Below are positions 10,417-21,078 of a stretch of 64,000 bases of DNA, piece after piece (position 1 is the stretch's first letter; every line of letters begins with the position of its first letter). Origin of the DNA: Symbiodinium natans (taxonomy: Eukaryota; Sar; Dinophyceae; Suessiales; Symbiodiniaceae); assembly GCA_905221605.1 (NCBI GenBank), contig CAJNDS010002481.1:334463-398462 (forward strand), read 5' to 3'. A program made the position numbers and the translations under genes. Below the pieces are notes generated by a model. That model was not told where the DNA came from and did no database searches. It saw only the letters and a program-made list of their open reading frames with translations.

Positions 10417-11625
10417 TCACATTTCCATCGGAAGCCGCTCTCTCACCGTCATTTCCAGTTCGACGTGGCGGGCCGAATTCCTAGAAAATTGAACAGGGAT
10501 GTCGGGCTGGTCGGACTGCACAAACACCAGCGAAGCTCGCTGTCCTGCCAAGTACTCCGCGTCTACTTCGATGAAGCTTTTGTCGCGCCACCAGTTTTGC
10601 AGCAGGAACCGATCTTGGCCGCTTTCTGGTGCCGACCAGAACCATGGCATGAAGGCCGACTTCCTTGCTGTTGTCTTGGCCGAGGTGCTGGTGGATCTTG
10701 GCATCCAGGAACTTCTCGGTGACCATGAAGCCGGACACCAGTGCGGCCCCGAACTCCTTGAGCTTCCTGACGATTCTATCGACAATGGCCAGCCCGACAT
10801 GGATCTGCAATCGAACCCTTCGAGTCCTGAAGCGTTCGCCAGGATCTGGGCGAGGAACGCCCGGCTTGACCCACCTTCCTCTCTGAAGATGTGGTCCTCC
10901 AGCTCCTGAGCCGTCCTGTGCTTGCGGATGTAATCTGCCAGGTCCAGCATCTTGCTTGCGGTGGTCTGCATCGCTACGAGGTAAGCTTGCAGCACAACTG
11001 TTCAACTGGGGCGTGCAGCACAGTTCGGAGAGCTGCGCACGCTCCAGCAGCCCGCAGCTTCTACGCCGTCGCGGAACGCCACGATGGGACGAATTATCCT
11101 CTGCCACGACGGGAGTGAGTCCAGTAAGTGAAGGAGTTGCTGTCGTCCAGCAAACTCTCGCTTTTTTCGCCTTCCAGGACGAGGCGCTCCAGGCGCTGCA
11201 GCGACTGCTCATAGATGTCGTCTGGTAGCAGCAATGCTGCGAGCTTGGCTTTTCTTGCCTCTGATACTTCTTGCCTCAAGACGCCCTTGGCGTAGAGGAA
11301 CAGCAGCATGATTGCTCGTTTATCGAGCTTCGTCGGCAGGCTTTGCCCATCTGAAACCATTAACTGTGCAGCTGCTTCGATGTCTTCCATGCTGAGGTTC
11401 CAATCATCCGCTTTCTCCAGCATGTGCTCCTTAACTACTGCCAGTTGCGCCTTCTCGGCCTCCATCCGCACCCGGTCCTCTCCAAGCGCCTCTCCGCGCG
11501 CTTCCAAGCGCCTGTCCGCGCGCTTCCCACGCGGCTGCCCGACGCTCAGCGCGAGCCCCGCAGAGGCCAGCATGGGCGTGGGCATGGCCTTCGACATCGG
11601 CTGGCGCTCTGTGCTGCCTGCGCAG
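10417..11625 (-). pseudogene. Papain-like (HAMVLVG...NWW) domain gene with broken frames
   Basis: The upstream block (about 11625-11150) is helical: MEAEKAQLAVVKEHMLEKAD, LDKRAIMLLFLYAKGVLRQE and LPDDIYEQSLQRLERLVLEG. Next, in another frame, come LLDSLPSWQRIIRPIVAFRD and GVEAAGCW, then KMLDLADYIRKHRTAQELED and HIFREE. The C-terminal part reads HVGLAIVDRIVRKLKEFGAA, then HAMVLVG, then DRFLLQNWWRDKSFIEVDAE. The His-Ala and Asn-Trp-Trp motifs resemble the His and Asn of papain-fold peptidases; this family is frequent in dinoflagellates. Three frame changes have no room for introns (near 11,125, 10,815 and 10,630), and the last two compensate. That means a pseudogene or uncorrected sequencing indels. 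Confidence 0.65.
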
Positions 11626-12693
11626 CCGTTTACAGCAGTTTGGGCTAGCTGACAGCTTTTTTGCACTTGTTGGTCAGGGATCCTGCACCTGCGCAGCCTG
11701 GGCTGTCGAACTGCTTCATCTGCGATCTTCTAGGCTTCCTCGTGTGGCATGGCGTCAGGACGTCTTGTGCGGAGCATCACAATGCTTCGGTCTCAGGTCT
11801 TCGCGGTCCATGGTCGACCACGCTCCAAGACGACACCCCACTGCCCATCGTTGCCGGAGCCGGTAGGCCTGATGAGCGTCACACACTGAACGCCAGCAGC
11901 TCGAACGCAAGCCCGACGCCTGGAGAGAGATGGCAGCTGCGCGAAGGCAATCGGGCGAGTTTATGAAAGCTTCACAGCGGCTAGCGACACGAACTCAGAA
12001 GATCGCAACACTGGCGGAGGAGCAGTCACGACCCAACCTGGCTCCCGAAGCGAAGTCGTGACTAGGACGGCCTGGCCAGAGTGGGCGCGTGGGGAGCTTC
12101 CCGGAGACGTGGGGAAGGACAGGCGAGCGCAGCACTGGATATGCAGGGCTTCCGGGTTGAGGGGTGCAACCTATACCTACCAGTCCTACTCCGACCTGGA
12201 GCTGTGGAGGTTCCTGCTGACTCAAGCCAACCAAAACAGCAGCCTCGCGAAGTGCGCCACCAGACGACTCCAGCTAAACCTGATGTAAGTGAGGTTGGGC
12301 AATGCGGCAGTGTGCCCTTGTTGAAACCTCACACGGTAGTGGTGCATAACATGAGCGGTCCCGAAACAGAGGCGCATGTCGCGAGCTGAGGTTTAGAGGC
12401 CGGCTCTGGCCTCACTTGTGATGACAATTTTTCTTGATTCGTGACGTACTCATCTCTTCATTTACACGTTCTCACTCATTTTTGACCACGTTGCTCCTTT
12501 GCGACGACAAGCGCGCTCGAGCTCTTGCTGTTTCTAAACAGGGCGAGTGCCTTTAAGGAGTGCTGTGCTACGGCCGAGGCGCTGCTTCTGGTCCGCCAGG
12601 GGATCTCCAGCAGCCTTGTCACAAAAGCTGCAGCAAAACCATTCGCCACTCCTCAAACCTAAACTACCAGTCTGGGAAGCGCCTACAGGAGAG

Positions 12694-12712
12694 TAACCCT
12701 AAACCCTAAACC
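12694..12712. repeat. Short CCCTAAA tract
   Basis: Two to three telomere-like units. The 11.7-14.5 kb stretch around it shows no supported exon, only short random frames. Confidence 0.7.
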
Positions 12713-13079
12713 GTAACCGAAATACTCAACATGAGCCGAAACCATGAAGACCGAGGCAAGAAACGGAGGTGCTGCCGCAGCCGCCCATGACCCGCTACCT
12801 GGGCCTAAAACAGGCACAGGCTGGGCTGAGAAAATGCTGCAGAAGCTGAAAGAGGCACAGTATGGGGTTTAGGGCTTAAGGTTAGGGTTGTCGTACTAGA
12901 GAGCAAGCTGCAATAGTCTGAAGTAACGCAAACTATCGTAGACCCCATCCCTGCAGCCCGACGCTGTTGTGTCTCTACCCCAGTTCAAGGATGCCATGTG
13001 CACGCAAAAATGTGCCATTCTCATGCGTGTAGAATACTAGCGAGTCATGATCTAATCTTTGTAGCGCGCCTAAAAGCCT

Positions 13080-13300
13080 TTAGTCATGAGCACCTGTATG
13101 ATTGTAATATTAGTAGTATTATGTTGCATTTACTATAATCTAGCGCGCGAATGCAATGAAAAAAGACGCACGCATCAAATAGACAAGTGCTAAGGGCGGT
13201 CACTTGCAACATTCGTTCGCGCGTTTAGTAGTCTTATATTGCTTTTATTCATTCATGAGCCAGCAAACAAATGTAAATAAAGGTCCGCGAGGATATAGCA
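13080..13300. other. AT-rich patch with inverted repeats
   Basis: AT content is clearly higher than in the neighbours. CTAGCGCGCGAATGCAATG near 13141 is mirrored by CATTCGTTCGCGCGTTTAG near 13212, an imperfect inverted repeat with about 50 bp between arms. TAATATTAGTAGTATTA at 13,106 is itself nearly palindromic. No coding potential seen. Confidence 0.5.
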
Positions 13301-14167
13301 TTTGCATGGTCACTTCGCTCCGTTTGCGACTATCTAAGCACAACTGCCTGTTCTTAGTAATCTAATGCACGTAACGGAGCTGTGGCAAAGTTTCCGCTCC
13401 GCTGAATGATTCCTACGAGTATCTATATGGTAAGAAAACCACACACAAACACGCAGCTCTCGTGTTTGACGCATGCACCACAAGTTTCAGCATGCCGGGG
13501 GAAAGGGCTTCTTGGGCTTATAAGGGATTTAGGACTGAGGACTGCCAGGAAGATCCAGAAAGTAGGCCCCCAAAATTTGGGACTCTGTACTGCTAAAGGG
13601 TACTTGATAGGAACCCCCTTACAAGCAATCCACTTTTTGCCCTTAGAGGAACCCTGAGAGTACCTCTCGAGGAGCCCCTAGAGGTCTCCGAAACCTGTGT
13701 GCAATTAGGATTCATAGGGCCTCGGCTCCAGAACCTGTAGCGCGTGGAGTTCTCATTAATAAAGGTACACCGAATTTTCCGAACCCCCAAACTCATCTTG
13801 GTGCTATGTTCGTGCTTCTACATTTTCGACTCACAGCTCCGAACGGTCGATCGGGCTGGCACCAGGCATTTGCCAATTACGCGAAACACTTGCCGGCGGT
13901 CGAAAACTGGCCGTGCGTCCCTTCAGGACTGCATTGAAAAGCACAAACGGCTCACAGCTCAGACCGGCCCAACAAGCTAGTTCTCCATGTTGTCACGGCA
14001 TCATCTTGATCTTGATCATCGTCACCATCAACAACATCACACCGAGTGTTTCGTCATTGGCAACGACATCGCCATTGTCACAGCTTTCATGATCAGCATT
14101 GCCGCCGTCATCATCACGGTCATCGTCGTGACCGCCACCATATTATATAGTGCTGGCAGTGATGGAA

Positions 14168-14213
14168 CCCTAAACCCTAAACCCTAAACCCGAAACCCTA
14201 AACCCTAAACCCT
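14168..14213. repeat. CCCTAAA array
   Basis: Six units, one mutated to CCCGAAA, between the LRR-like gene and a gene-free stretch. Confidence 0.9.
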
Positions 14214-14427
14214 GTTATCGAACTAGCTCACTGGAGCAGGTAGCTTATGAGGTCTGAGCTGCTTTGGACATCCCCAAGTCTCAAAAGCAAAGAAGCACAA
14301 GGGCGCAGGCAGGATGTGCACCAGAAAGAGAACTCTAAGTTGATGTGACTACTAGAACTGTAAGAATGGAACCTTAAGGAATCATGTTGGCAAGTATTTA
14401 GGCCTCTATGCTATATCAAAAGGCTTG

Positions 14428-14508
14428 CGTGTCCAGTATCCTAGGGGAAGGCAAATTTTAGGGATTGTACACGCATTGTAGTACCCCAAAAGGTTAACGG
14501 GTACCCAC
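14428..14508. repeat. Dispersed repeat with CCCCAAAAGGTTAA core, copy 1
   Basis: It begins GTCCAGTATCCTAGGGG, continues through GGGATTGTACACGCATTGTA and ends with GTACCCCAAAAGGTTAAC. The same order of blocks recurs at 18,188-18,268, and the core alone recurs at about 18,336 and 18,404. Confidence 0.75.
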
Positions 14509-14546
14509 TCTACTACAAGACGCCTCGCGCCCAGTGCCTCCAGATG

Positions 14547-15345
14547 TCACGCTTCCGCGTAGTCGACTCGCACATCGGGGATGTGCCGAAGCTTGCTATG
14601 GTACTCCTCGAGCTCTGTATCTCGGACCTCGTAGGGATCCCTTAAATCACAGAGGAGCTCGAACCGTTTGAGCTTATGTAGTTTCGCCACGCTGTCGATG
14701 ATGGCGGAACGACCGCGTTCCGAGATGCGTAGGCTACGGCAGGAGAGCCGTTGATCATAGTTCCCACTGAGATCCAGTCTCCTGAATGGTCTAGGGCTTA
14801 GCTTTGACAGGCAGACGCTGTTTGTTCTTGAGTTGTGTATACAGCCAACGGTTAAAATTAAAACATGAACGCTGCAAGCAACAAAAGTCTGCACACAAAG
14901 AACAGGCCCAAACCCCAAACTGTCCCAGCGTCAGTTGGCTGACCTGAAGTAGGCAGCAAAGCGACTCGGCAAGAGCATGGCAACTTGCGTCGTCCATTCG
15001 CGTCTGGCGCAAGTTGATTTCGAGCTCTGTCACCTGAGGGCTTGGGGCTTGTTGGGACTGGGCCTTCAGAGCAATGTCGCGGCAACGCGATGCGAATCCC
15101 TCTTCTGAACGGCAAACAGCCCCACCTCCACCAGATGCCTTAGCCCCTGCAGGAAGGGCTTGGACGGGTCTGTCTCTTGATACATCTCAGCCAAGTCGAG
15201 GATGACCGTGCGGATGTGGGCGCCTGTGCTCAAGCTTGCAGGCTCCCGCAACGGTATATGGGGTAAAAGGATCTCTGGCCCGGTCCTACATGAACACAAA
15301 TGAGAAACTACCATGGAGCAGCTCGGAGGGCTGAAGGGTTCTTTC
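14547..15345 (-). CDS. Leucine-rich-repeat-like C-terminal exons
   Basis: Three minus-strand blocks in different frames read as LRR-type sequence: AHIRTVILDLAEMYQETDPS (15,216 down), TELEINLRQTRMDDASCHAL with AESLCCLLQVSQLTLG (about 15,033-14,940), and FRRLDLSGN with SVAKLHKLKRFELLCDLRDP (about 14,790-14,640), ending in a stop at 14,547. The frame changes near 15,090 without an obvious intron, so an indel is likely there; the last change probably marks an intron at 14,800-14,930. These exons probably belong to the membrane gene immediately upstream, an order I associate with a dinoflagellate membrane/LRR family. Confidence 0.5.
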
Positions 15346-15680
15346 ATAGCAGCCTAAAGGAACTAAGAAACGAGTACTGCCCATTTCGTAGGGTTCAGGG
15401 TTTCCATAAATCCTCAACCGGAGTGCTCCATGGAGCACTTGGGAGGGCTCGGGACGAAAGCCCTAAACCATAGTAAACTGGAGCCGAGGAGCTCTTTCCC
15501 AGTCCTTGGAGTAAGGCGCTCAAGCACTGAGTTGGCAAAGCTGAGATGTCGCTGGTCTGCCGCTTTCCTTCAAAGCCATGCCTGCATTCTAACTTCAGGG
15601 CCCCGAAAATAAATATTGGACACCTCTTTGAGACCAGAACGGATCTGAGCGTCCCCAAAACCATTTATGAATGGAGAGCT

Positions 15681-16664
15681 CTATAGGACCAGAAGGGGTT
15701 CTTCCAAACTCTTGATCAACCCCACGTGGCCACCCAGTTGCATGGTGAGTCGGAGCTTCCGATAGCCCGGGCCCAGGCGCAGCAAGAGCGCCACGACTGC
15801 AGCAACACCATGGTCACACAGAAAAAGCGGAGAACCCTGCAGTCTCAGAAGGACTTCCCAGTCAGCTTTGGCTTCAGGGAACTCTTTCTTATTCTGGTCC
15901 CGGTCGATCAGGAGTACAGGCCTCATGCACTTTTCAATGCACGTCGTAGCTGGGGCAGTACTTGGAATCTTCAGGGCTACAGGACGTAGGCGAAGGTGAC
16001 GAAGAGTCAGCGCAGCATCAGGGAAGAGCTCGAGCTCTGGCGTCACTTGAAGTTCTTGAAGCTTCACCCACTCCGTGATCAAGGTCGGCTTCTGTGACTT
16101 CTTGGCTGCTCTTTGTGCAGTGCTCCGGAGGTCTTCGTCGAAACTCTCCCAAAAGTTGCTGTGCAGCAGTTGCAAGCTGCAAAGCGACTCTGCGTAGCGG
16201 TTTTTGAGAGTTTCTGGGCCTGGGAAATCCGAGGCAGCGAGGGCTTCCTGTAGCAACCACTGGCGCACCTGCCAGGCGATGGAGTTGTGAAGGCGTGTGG
16301 CGGCCAAGAGCCGGAGGCCGGGGATCAGAAGGTTCATCGCCAAGGCAAAAGGCTTCGTCACGCCCACAGATAGCAAGAGCAGTGCTTGCGGAGCATCCTC
16401 CAGCAGCAAAGCCTTCTGCCTTGAAGGCTCCATCTCCATGTAAGCTGCTTGACAGGCCCGTTCTGAGAGGCTGGGTTGGGGAGCATCTGCTTGCTGCGGC
16501 TGTAGAAAGAGAAGGGCCAGGTAGCTCCGATCCAGTCTTTCTCTGCCCGAGGCCCCTGGCCAAAGCCAGTAGAAGTGCAGCATCCAGACGTAGGCAAGGC
16601 CCAGGTATCCTCCAAGGACAATGCAAAGGAGAGTCGGACTCCAAAACTGAAACAACGCCAAAAC
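15681..16664 (-). CDS. Multipass membrane protein, second large exon
   Basis: An open frame of about 325 codons. It opens with hydrophobic segments (VTGVLALFQFW, TLLCIVLGGYLGLAYVWMLH), then KALLLEDAPQALLLLSVGVT with KPFALAMNLLIPGLRLLAAT, another membrane pair. A long hydrophilic region follows with repeated Leu spacing (KLQELQVTPELELFP, TLRHLRLRPVALKI), suggesting a lead-in to leucine-rich repeats. ALLLEDAPQALL resembles the ENLPQ-type motif of a dinoflagellate multi-membrane family. It follows the exon at 16,745-17,316 and precedes the LRR-like exons. Confidence 0.7.
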   Translation of the reverse strand, partial: VLALFQFWSPTLLCIVLGGYLGLAYVWMLHFYWLWPGASGRERLDRSYLALLFLQPQQADAPQPSLSERACQAAYMEMEPSRQKALLLEDAPQALLLLSVGVTKPFALAMNLLIPGLRLLAATRLHNSIAWQVRQWLLQEALAASDFPGPETLKNRYAESLCSLQLLHSNFWESFDEDLRSTAQRAAKKSQKPTLITEWVKLQELQVTPELELFPDAALTLRHLRLRPVALKIPSTAPATTCIEKCMRPVLLIDRDQNKKEFPEAKADWEVLLRLQGSPLFLCDHGVAAVVALLLRLGPGYRKLRLTMQLGGHVGLIKSLEEPLLVL

Positions 16665-16744
16665 CCCAGTTACTTGGTTCATCTGGACCCCACACGGCAT
16701 CCATGACCCCGGAATGTTAACATTTATCCAGGTCCTAAGTAGCT

Positions 16745-17316
16745 GACCCAGTGAATGTCCGACTGCACCACCATGCTCGCAAGCATTGTGTCTTTCACAA
16801 CGTCGAAGCCATCCCCCATGAAGGGAAAGAGGCTTCGAGACGACAGGGCCACATCCATGGCACTGTAGCTGCAAGAGCTACTGAACCTGATGACCAGCGC
16901 CTGTAAGAAGAAGAGGAGCAGGCCCGACGTCCAGAGAAGGTCCCAGGCCTCCCACGCCATGCCGGCCTTGGCACTCAGCTGTCCCCCGTGGCTAGCTGAG
17001 AGGGTCAGCTTCGAGCACAGGCTCAGCCAGCACAGCAGGAGCATGGACAAGAGGAGATTCCGGGACCCCTCGGAGATTTCCCAGAAGACGGCTCCATGGC
17101 GGACCCCATGCTTCCGGGCCTTGGCGTTTGCAGCGGCCCTCTCAGAGGCCTCCTCCAGGCTGAGTGTCGCTTTGGAGGTGTTCGCCTTGTACTGGGAGGG
17201 CCACCCCATGCACAGGAGGGCGGCGCACACCCCGAGCACCACGAAGTACTTCCTGAGGCTCGGTTTTCTAGGCAAGACGTAGCTTAAGTTGCCGCAAAAA
17301 GGGAAAACTGTATAGC
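16745..17316 (-). CDS. Multipass membrane protein, first large exon
   Basis: It starts after a clear acceptor (CCACTCCAG|GCTATA). Hydrophobic helices are KYFVVLGVCAALLCMGW, LLLSMLLLCWLSLCSKL and LLWTSGLLLFFLQALVI, followed by SLFPFMGDGFDVVKDTMLAS. The FPF.GD.FD..KD motif is typical of a dinoflagellate membrane family with LRR partners. A donor near 16,747 (GTCAGC) fits joining to the next exon. The biochemical function is unknown. Confidence 0.7.
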
Positions 17317-17557
17317 CTGGAGTGGTCAACTTCTAGCCCAGCTTCAGAAGCATCAGCGAGATCCAGTACTTGGCTCTAGGCACCCAAAGGTTCGACGGAA
17401 TCTCGGCCATGCTTGGCCAAACTGGCTGTGGCAGCTCAAGCCAGCGTAGGCCATGGGACTTCAGGTGCAGAAAGGGCTGAGTGAAGTTCACCTCGGTTCC
17501 CCAGCAGCCACTTCATAGTTCTATTCCATGTTCAATGGAAACGGAAAACCTTAAGGA

Positions 17558-17710
17558 CTACAGCAAAACGAGGAACAGGGTACCATTGGGAGGGCCAGTC
17601 ACTTCAATGTAAGCTGCTGGGTCTACATCCGGCACTGTCCATCTGCTACAGTTCTCGAGGTTGGAGCTCAGGGCGACTGGCAGCAAAGCCATCACCAGGA
17701 GCAGCAGCAT
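17558..17710 (-). CDS. Signal-peptide exon, probable start of the membrane/LRR gene
   Basis: An ATG at 17,710 begins MLLLLVMALLPVALSSN, a good signal peptide with Ala-Leu-Ser-Ser near the cleavage zone. LENCSRWTVPDVDPAAYIEV and NGTLFLVLL follow. Two NxT/S sequons suit a luminal or extracellular position. It is the best start candidate for the gene running down to 14,547. A poly-C tract (poly-G in the mRNA sense) lies just upstream at 17,739-17,756. Confidence 0.55.
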   Translation of the reverse strand: MLLLLVMALLPVALSSNLENCSRWTVPDVDPAAYIEVTGPPNGTLFLVLL

Positions 17711-17738
17711 TCGTACCTGAGCTCTTCTTGAGGGCCCT

Positions 17739-17756
17739 CCCCCCCCCCCCCCCCCC
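17739..17756. repeat. Poly-C homopolymer
   Basis: About eighteen consecutive C; length is unreliable in most sequencing. Confidence 0.85.
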
Positions 17757-18187
17757 ACCTTCGGAGAAGTTACCTTCATGAAGAGTGAGGAATAAGCTTA
17801 CCTAGTTATGGTATCTGTCTGTCATCTTAAACTCCGCTCCTTCTTCCTTAGCAAAGCCCCAGGTGCAAGGTCATCGGGGCGCAGGGAACAGGACTTCGTG
17901 GCCAGGGCCACCATGAAGCCACAAAGGAGCGGCAAGCAGAGCACAGCCGGCCAGGTCCGGCAAACCCAACTGGGCCAAGGTGGGCATGTCCATTCATTCC
18001 TGTGTTCTTGAGGGCGTTTTCGGAATGAACCTTATAGAAAAGCCCGATGGTAACCCTTGTGGTACCCCTTCAGAACTGCTTTGATAGCGCCTGTAGAGAC
18101 CCGAAAAGAGCACCGATCAACGCTGAAACATAAACCTTTACCGCCTTTTCCGAAACAAAAGACGAACACAGAGATGCCCACTTACTT

Positions 18188-18268
18188 GTCCAGTATCCTG
18201 GGGGGGGGAACTAAAGGTTAACCTTTGGGATTATATACGCATTATAGTGCCCCAAAAAAGGTTAAGTT
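18188..18268. repeat. Dispersed repeat with CCCCAAAAAGGTTAA core, copy 2
   Basis: Same blocks as 14,428-14,508: GTCCAGTATCCTGGGG, GGATTATATACGCATTATAG and CCCCAAAAAAGGTTAA. Here a GGTTAACCTTTGGG arm pairs with CCCCAAAAAAGGTTAA to form a foldback. Core-only relatives follow at about 18,336 and 18,404. The 17.8-19.1 kb stretch otherwise holds no exon. Confidence 0.75.
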
Positions 18269-19130
18269 GCGACGTGAGACGAGCTGCGCCACCGCGAAAC
18301 CGAAGACGCTGAATTCTGACAAACTATGCAGGCATGATAGCACCCCAAAAGGTTAAAGGTTCCGACTCCCCCCACCCTAAACTCTAGACCCATATAGGGC
18401 ATGATACCCCAAAAAGGTTAGAGGTGATCTTTTGAAACCGGACTTGGTGACAAAGAAAGCCCCTGCCGTACTGCGCAGCACGGGGGAAAAACTGAAGCAG
18501 CTGCTAACTTTGATCTGAAACCTAAGCCCTAAACCCTAAACTCTACTACTAGGACCACGAGTCCCTTGAGGCGACGTAAGGAGCGCCAAGGCCGCAAAGG
18601 CTAAAGCCACCAGACTACCAAGAGTCCTCCCAGTCTCCTGGGGCCAGGAGGGGCGGTCTATAGGGACTTTCAGGATTTGGGGCCTTAATGATTATTAACT
18701 TACGGTATAGTAATTATTGGGTATGATACTATGCGATACTATAACCAGAAGGGTGCCTCTGGAGAGATACTGCCAGGTACACAGCTGCAATATGTTGGGC
18801 CCTTCGCTCCCGCCGGGTTTAAGTTCAGGCGTTTGGGGTTACGCGGCTTTCGGGGTAGAATTCCCTCAGCCCTCAACCATGAACAGAGCCCATTCAAACA
18901 TCTCTGAATGCGCTGAGCCAAGCTGCAGAGGTCTCACTGGAGAAGCTGGAGCTCAAAGCAGGCACCAGGAAGGTGAGGAGGAGGAAGAGCTGGTGAGAGC
19001 CGGTTGCATGGAGCACTGGTAGGCTGAAGGACCACGTAAGGAGCAGGCCGACGCTTTGAAGCCACATCCTTCAGGGGTTTTTCAGGCTTGGGGTTTCAGG
19101 CTTTTGGGGGGCTTTTTAGGGTTTACGAAG

Positions 19131-19325
19131 TTTACCAGAGCCAGGTCCTCCAGTCGGCCTTCTCCACGGCTCTGGCGTCCGCAGGGAATCCCTTGAACCA
19201 GCACCCGATCCCGGGCAGCGCGAAAGCGAGCACCGTCCAGCGCAGCGGCAGGTAAGACAGGAGAGCCAGCAGCCAGGACATGGCCAGCCCACAGTAGCCG
19301 CCACTCCGAGCAAGGTCTGTTGCCT
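19131..19325 (-). CDS. Membrane exon, 3' part of the 19.1-25.1 kb gene
   Basis: The minus frame reads CEATDLARSGGYCGLAMSWL, then LALLSYLPLRWTVLAFALPG, then WFKGFPADARAVEKADWRTW: two membrane helices and a short loop. It probably ends at a donor within CTG|GTAAAC near 19,131. Consistent with the other hydrophobic exons on this strand. Confidence 0.6.
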
Positions 19326-19410
19326 CGCAGAGGCGGGACAGGCTTCTTAGTCCCTGGCATCAACGAGCATCTCAACTGATAGCTGGAATCGTAACAATCG
19401 CAGTAACACA

Positions 19411-19525
19411 TGGGTGCTTGTCCAAAATAGGGTCTCTCGGAGTCTCTCGTTTGTGCTCCCAAACTATAAGGTGCCGTATCAGGAGTAGAATTATCAGAAA
19501 CGACCATGATTTTGACAGTTCCCCA
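19411..19525. mobile_element. Short foldback (MITE-like) element, copy 1
   Basis: The left end TGGGTGCTTGTCCAAAATAG pairs with the right end, whose complement reads TGGGGAACTGTCAAAATCAT. A core AGGTGCCGTAT is shared, in reverse complement, with the element at 21,079-21,180. Length is 115 bp with no coding capacity. Confidence 0.6.
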
Positions 19526-19544
19526 CATAGTAATGGCGAGACTA

Positions 19545-19765
19545 CATTCCATATCCTAATCTCCGGAAGGCGTCGGCCTGCTCGGTGTCCACGGTGTAGA
19601 GGTACATGGCCAGAGCACTGATGAAGGCGCTGAGCATCTGAAGGCCCAGAGCCCACCAGGCCATCCGATCAAAGCTGGGAAGTAGGGCGAGCCAGATCCA
19701 AACCAGCACCGGCTTTATGAGAGCCGCAAGATTCTGCACTTTGTGGGCCTGAACTGTGGGATTTT
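19545..19765 (-). CDS. Membrane exon of the 19.1-25.1 kb gene
   Basis: The frame reads VQNLAALIKPVLVWIWLALL, then MAWWALGLQMLSAFISALAM, then YLYTVDTEQADAFRRLGYGM. Two strong hydrophobic helices with positive or aromatic caps. It sits directly upstream (in sense) of the short foldback element at 19,411-19,525. Confidence 0.6.
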
Positions 19766-19839
19766 GTAGAGATTGTAGTACCACTGTAAAAAGGGTCAAA
19801 GGTTACCTACTCTACAACTAGGATTCTGCACTTTGTGGG

Positions 19840-19990
19840 CCTGTTTTGTCATCCACAGCCCCAGCAGGATGGCTGGGATTCCTTGTGGGAGATGCCCCAG
19901 TCTGCGGCAGCAAAGCCAAAAGCACCAGAAGGCGAGGACGGTGCCGAAGATCAGAGGCAGCGCCCTCTCAGAGACCTAAGCTCTTTTTGG
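19840..19990 (-). CDS. Membrane exon of the 19.1-25.1 kb gene
   Basis: The minus frame reads VSERALPLIFGTVLAFWCFW, then LCCRRLGHLPQGIPAILLGL, then WMTKQAHKVQN. The phrase AHKVQN recurs in the next exon near 19,740, so the boundary region may be locally duplicated. Confidence 0.55.
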
Positions 19991-20107
19991 GCAGAGGAAC
20001 GAACTAAAGCTACCATAGTCGGGATACGCACTCATAGTTGGACGAACCCCTCAGCACGTCTCCGAGTTTTAGGGTTTTAGAGTTCAGGCCTTTTTTTGCA
20101 TAGGAGC

Positions 20108-20404
20108 TTAAGCTTCCGTAGGCGGGTACACAAACGTTACTCTCCTTGTGGATATGGAGTACACAAACGTTGCTCTCCTTGCGGCAACTTTAACGTTGAG
20201 TTCCTGAACAAGACTAGAGACTGGCTCGGAAGGAAGGGGCACCTCCACGGGCACAGCTGTGGCTACGGAGCCGGGCAGAACTGTGTTCACCGAGCCAGCA
20301 GGCTGAATGGTGTGGGCAGAACTGGGAGGCAGAATGGTGACCACGGAGTCTGCGGGCGCGGTCGTAGGGTCGATGCCTCGCCGCGAGTTGGTTAGAACAG
20401 ACAC
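20108..20404 (-). CDS. Pro/Val/Thr-rich exon
   Basis: The frame from about 20,404 reads RRGIDPTTAPADSVVTILPP, then a repeating pattern (HTIQPAGSVNTVLPGSVATA) and VPVEVPLPSEPVSSLVQELN. The AGSV and PGSV repeats every 10-11 residues suggest an expanded linker. Supported by composition and position only. Confidence 0.4.
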   Translation of the reverse strand: MSVLTNSRRGIDPTTAPADSVVTILPPSSAHTIQPAGSVNTVLPGSVATAVPVEVPLPSEPVSSLVQELNVKVAARRATFVYSISTRRVTFVYPPTEA

Positions 20405-20834
20405 TACAACAGATGAGCAAGACCCCTACCCTATACCCTCAACCCTACAACTTCAAGGAAGATTGCCCGTTTCAGGGGGTGTTGGGGGCTCTCTGGGCTC
20501 TACTCGAAGGGCCCAGGCCTGACATGTTCAAAAGGGAGCTGCTTTCAGTTGAACAAACAGATAGACACAAAAGCCAGGATGGCCCTTAAAACCTCTGAAA
20601 AACATGCCTGAATATGCTCCTCTTTAACCCAAGAAGGGAAAATCTGAACTGCCCCAAGGGTCTACTCACTAAGTAAGTACATACTTACATACATGCATAG
20701 ACAGCGAGCAAGCAAGCAGATGCATTCACTTCTAGAAGGTTTGAGCTGCCCAAACTGGCCAAGCAAGCTTTTTTGGTATTCACAAGTTGCCCCCTAAACC
20801 CTAAACTTGCCCTAAACTCTTCTACTGCAACTAT

Positions 20835-20944
20835 ATGGGGGGGGCGATAAGGGCACATGATGGCACATTCTGATGCGGCAGTCCTTCGCTCCGAAGCAAG
20901 GCCTTGAGCCGCAGGGCCGCCTCCGAAGCCTGTGGACCATCTTC
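20835..20944 (-). CDS. Short exon of the 19.1-25.1 kb gene
   Basis: After an acceptor (TTTCGCCAG|GAAG) the frame reads DGPQASEAALRLKALLRSEG, then LPHQNVPSCALIAPP, a helix plus loop. The coding composition is plausible; family unknown. Confidence 0.45.
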
Positions 20945-21078
20945 CTGGCGAAAGATATGCTACGATGGTATGTAGCAGGATAGGACGTGTATCATAGTAT
21001 CGGAATGTCATAATCTCATAATCTCATAATTATCATCGTATCAGAATATCATAATATCACCATAGCGGAACATCATAT

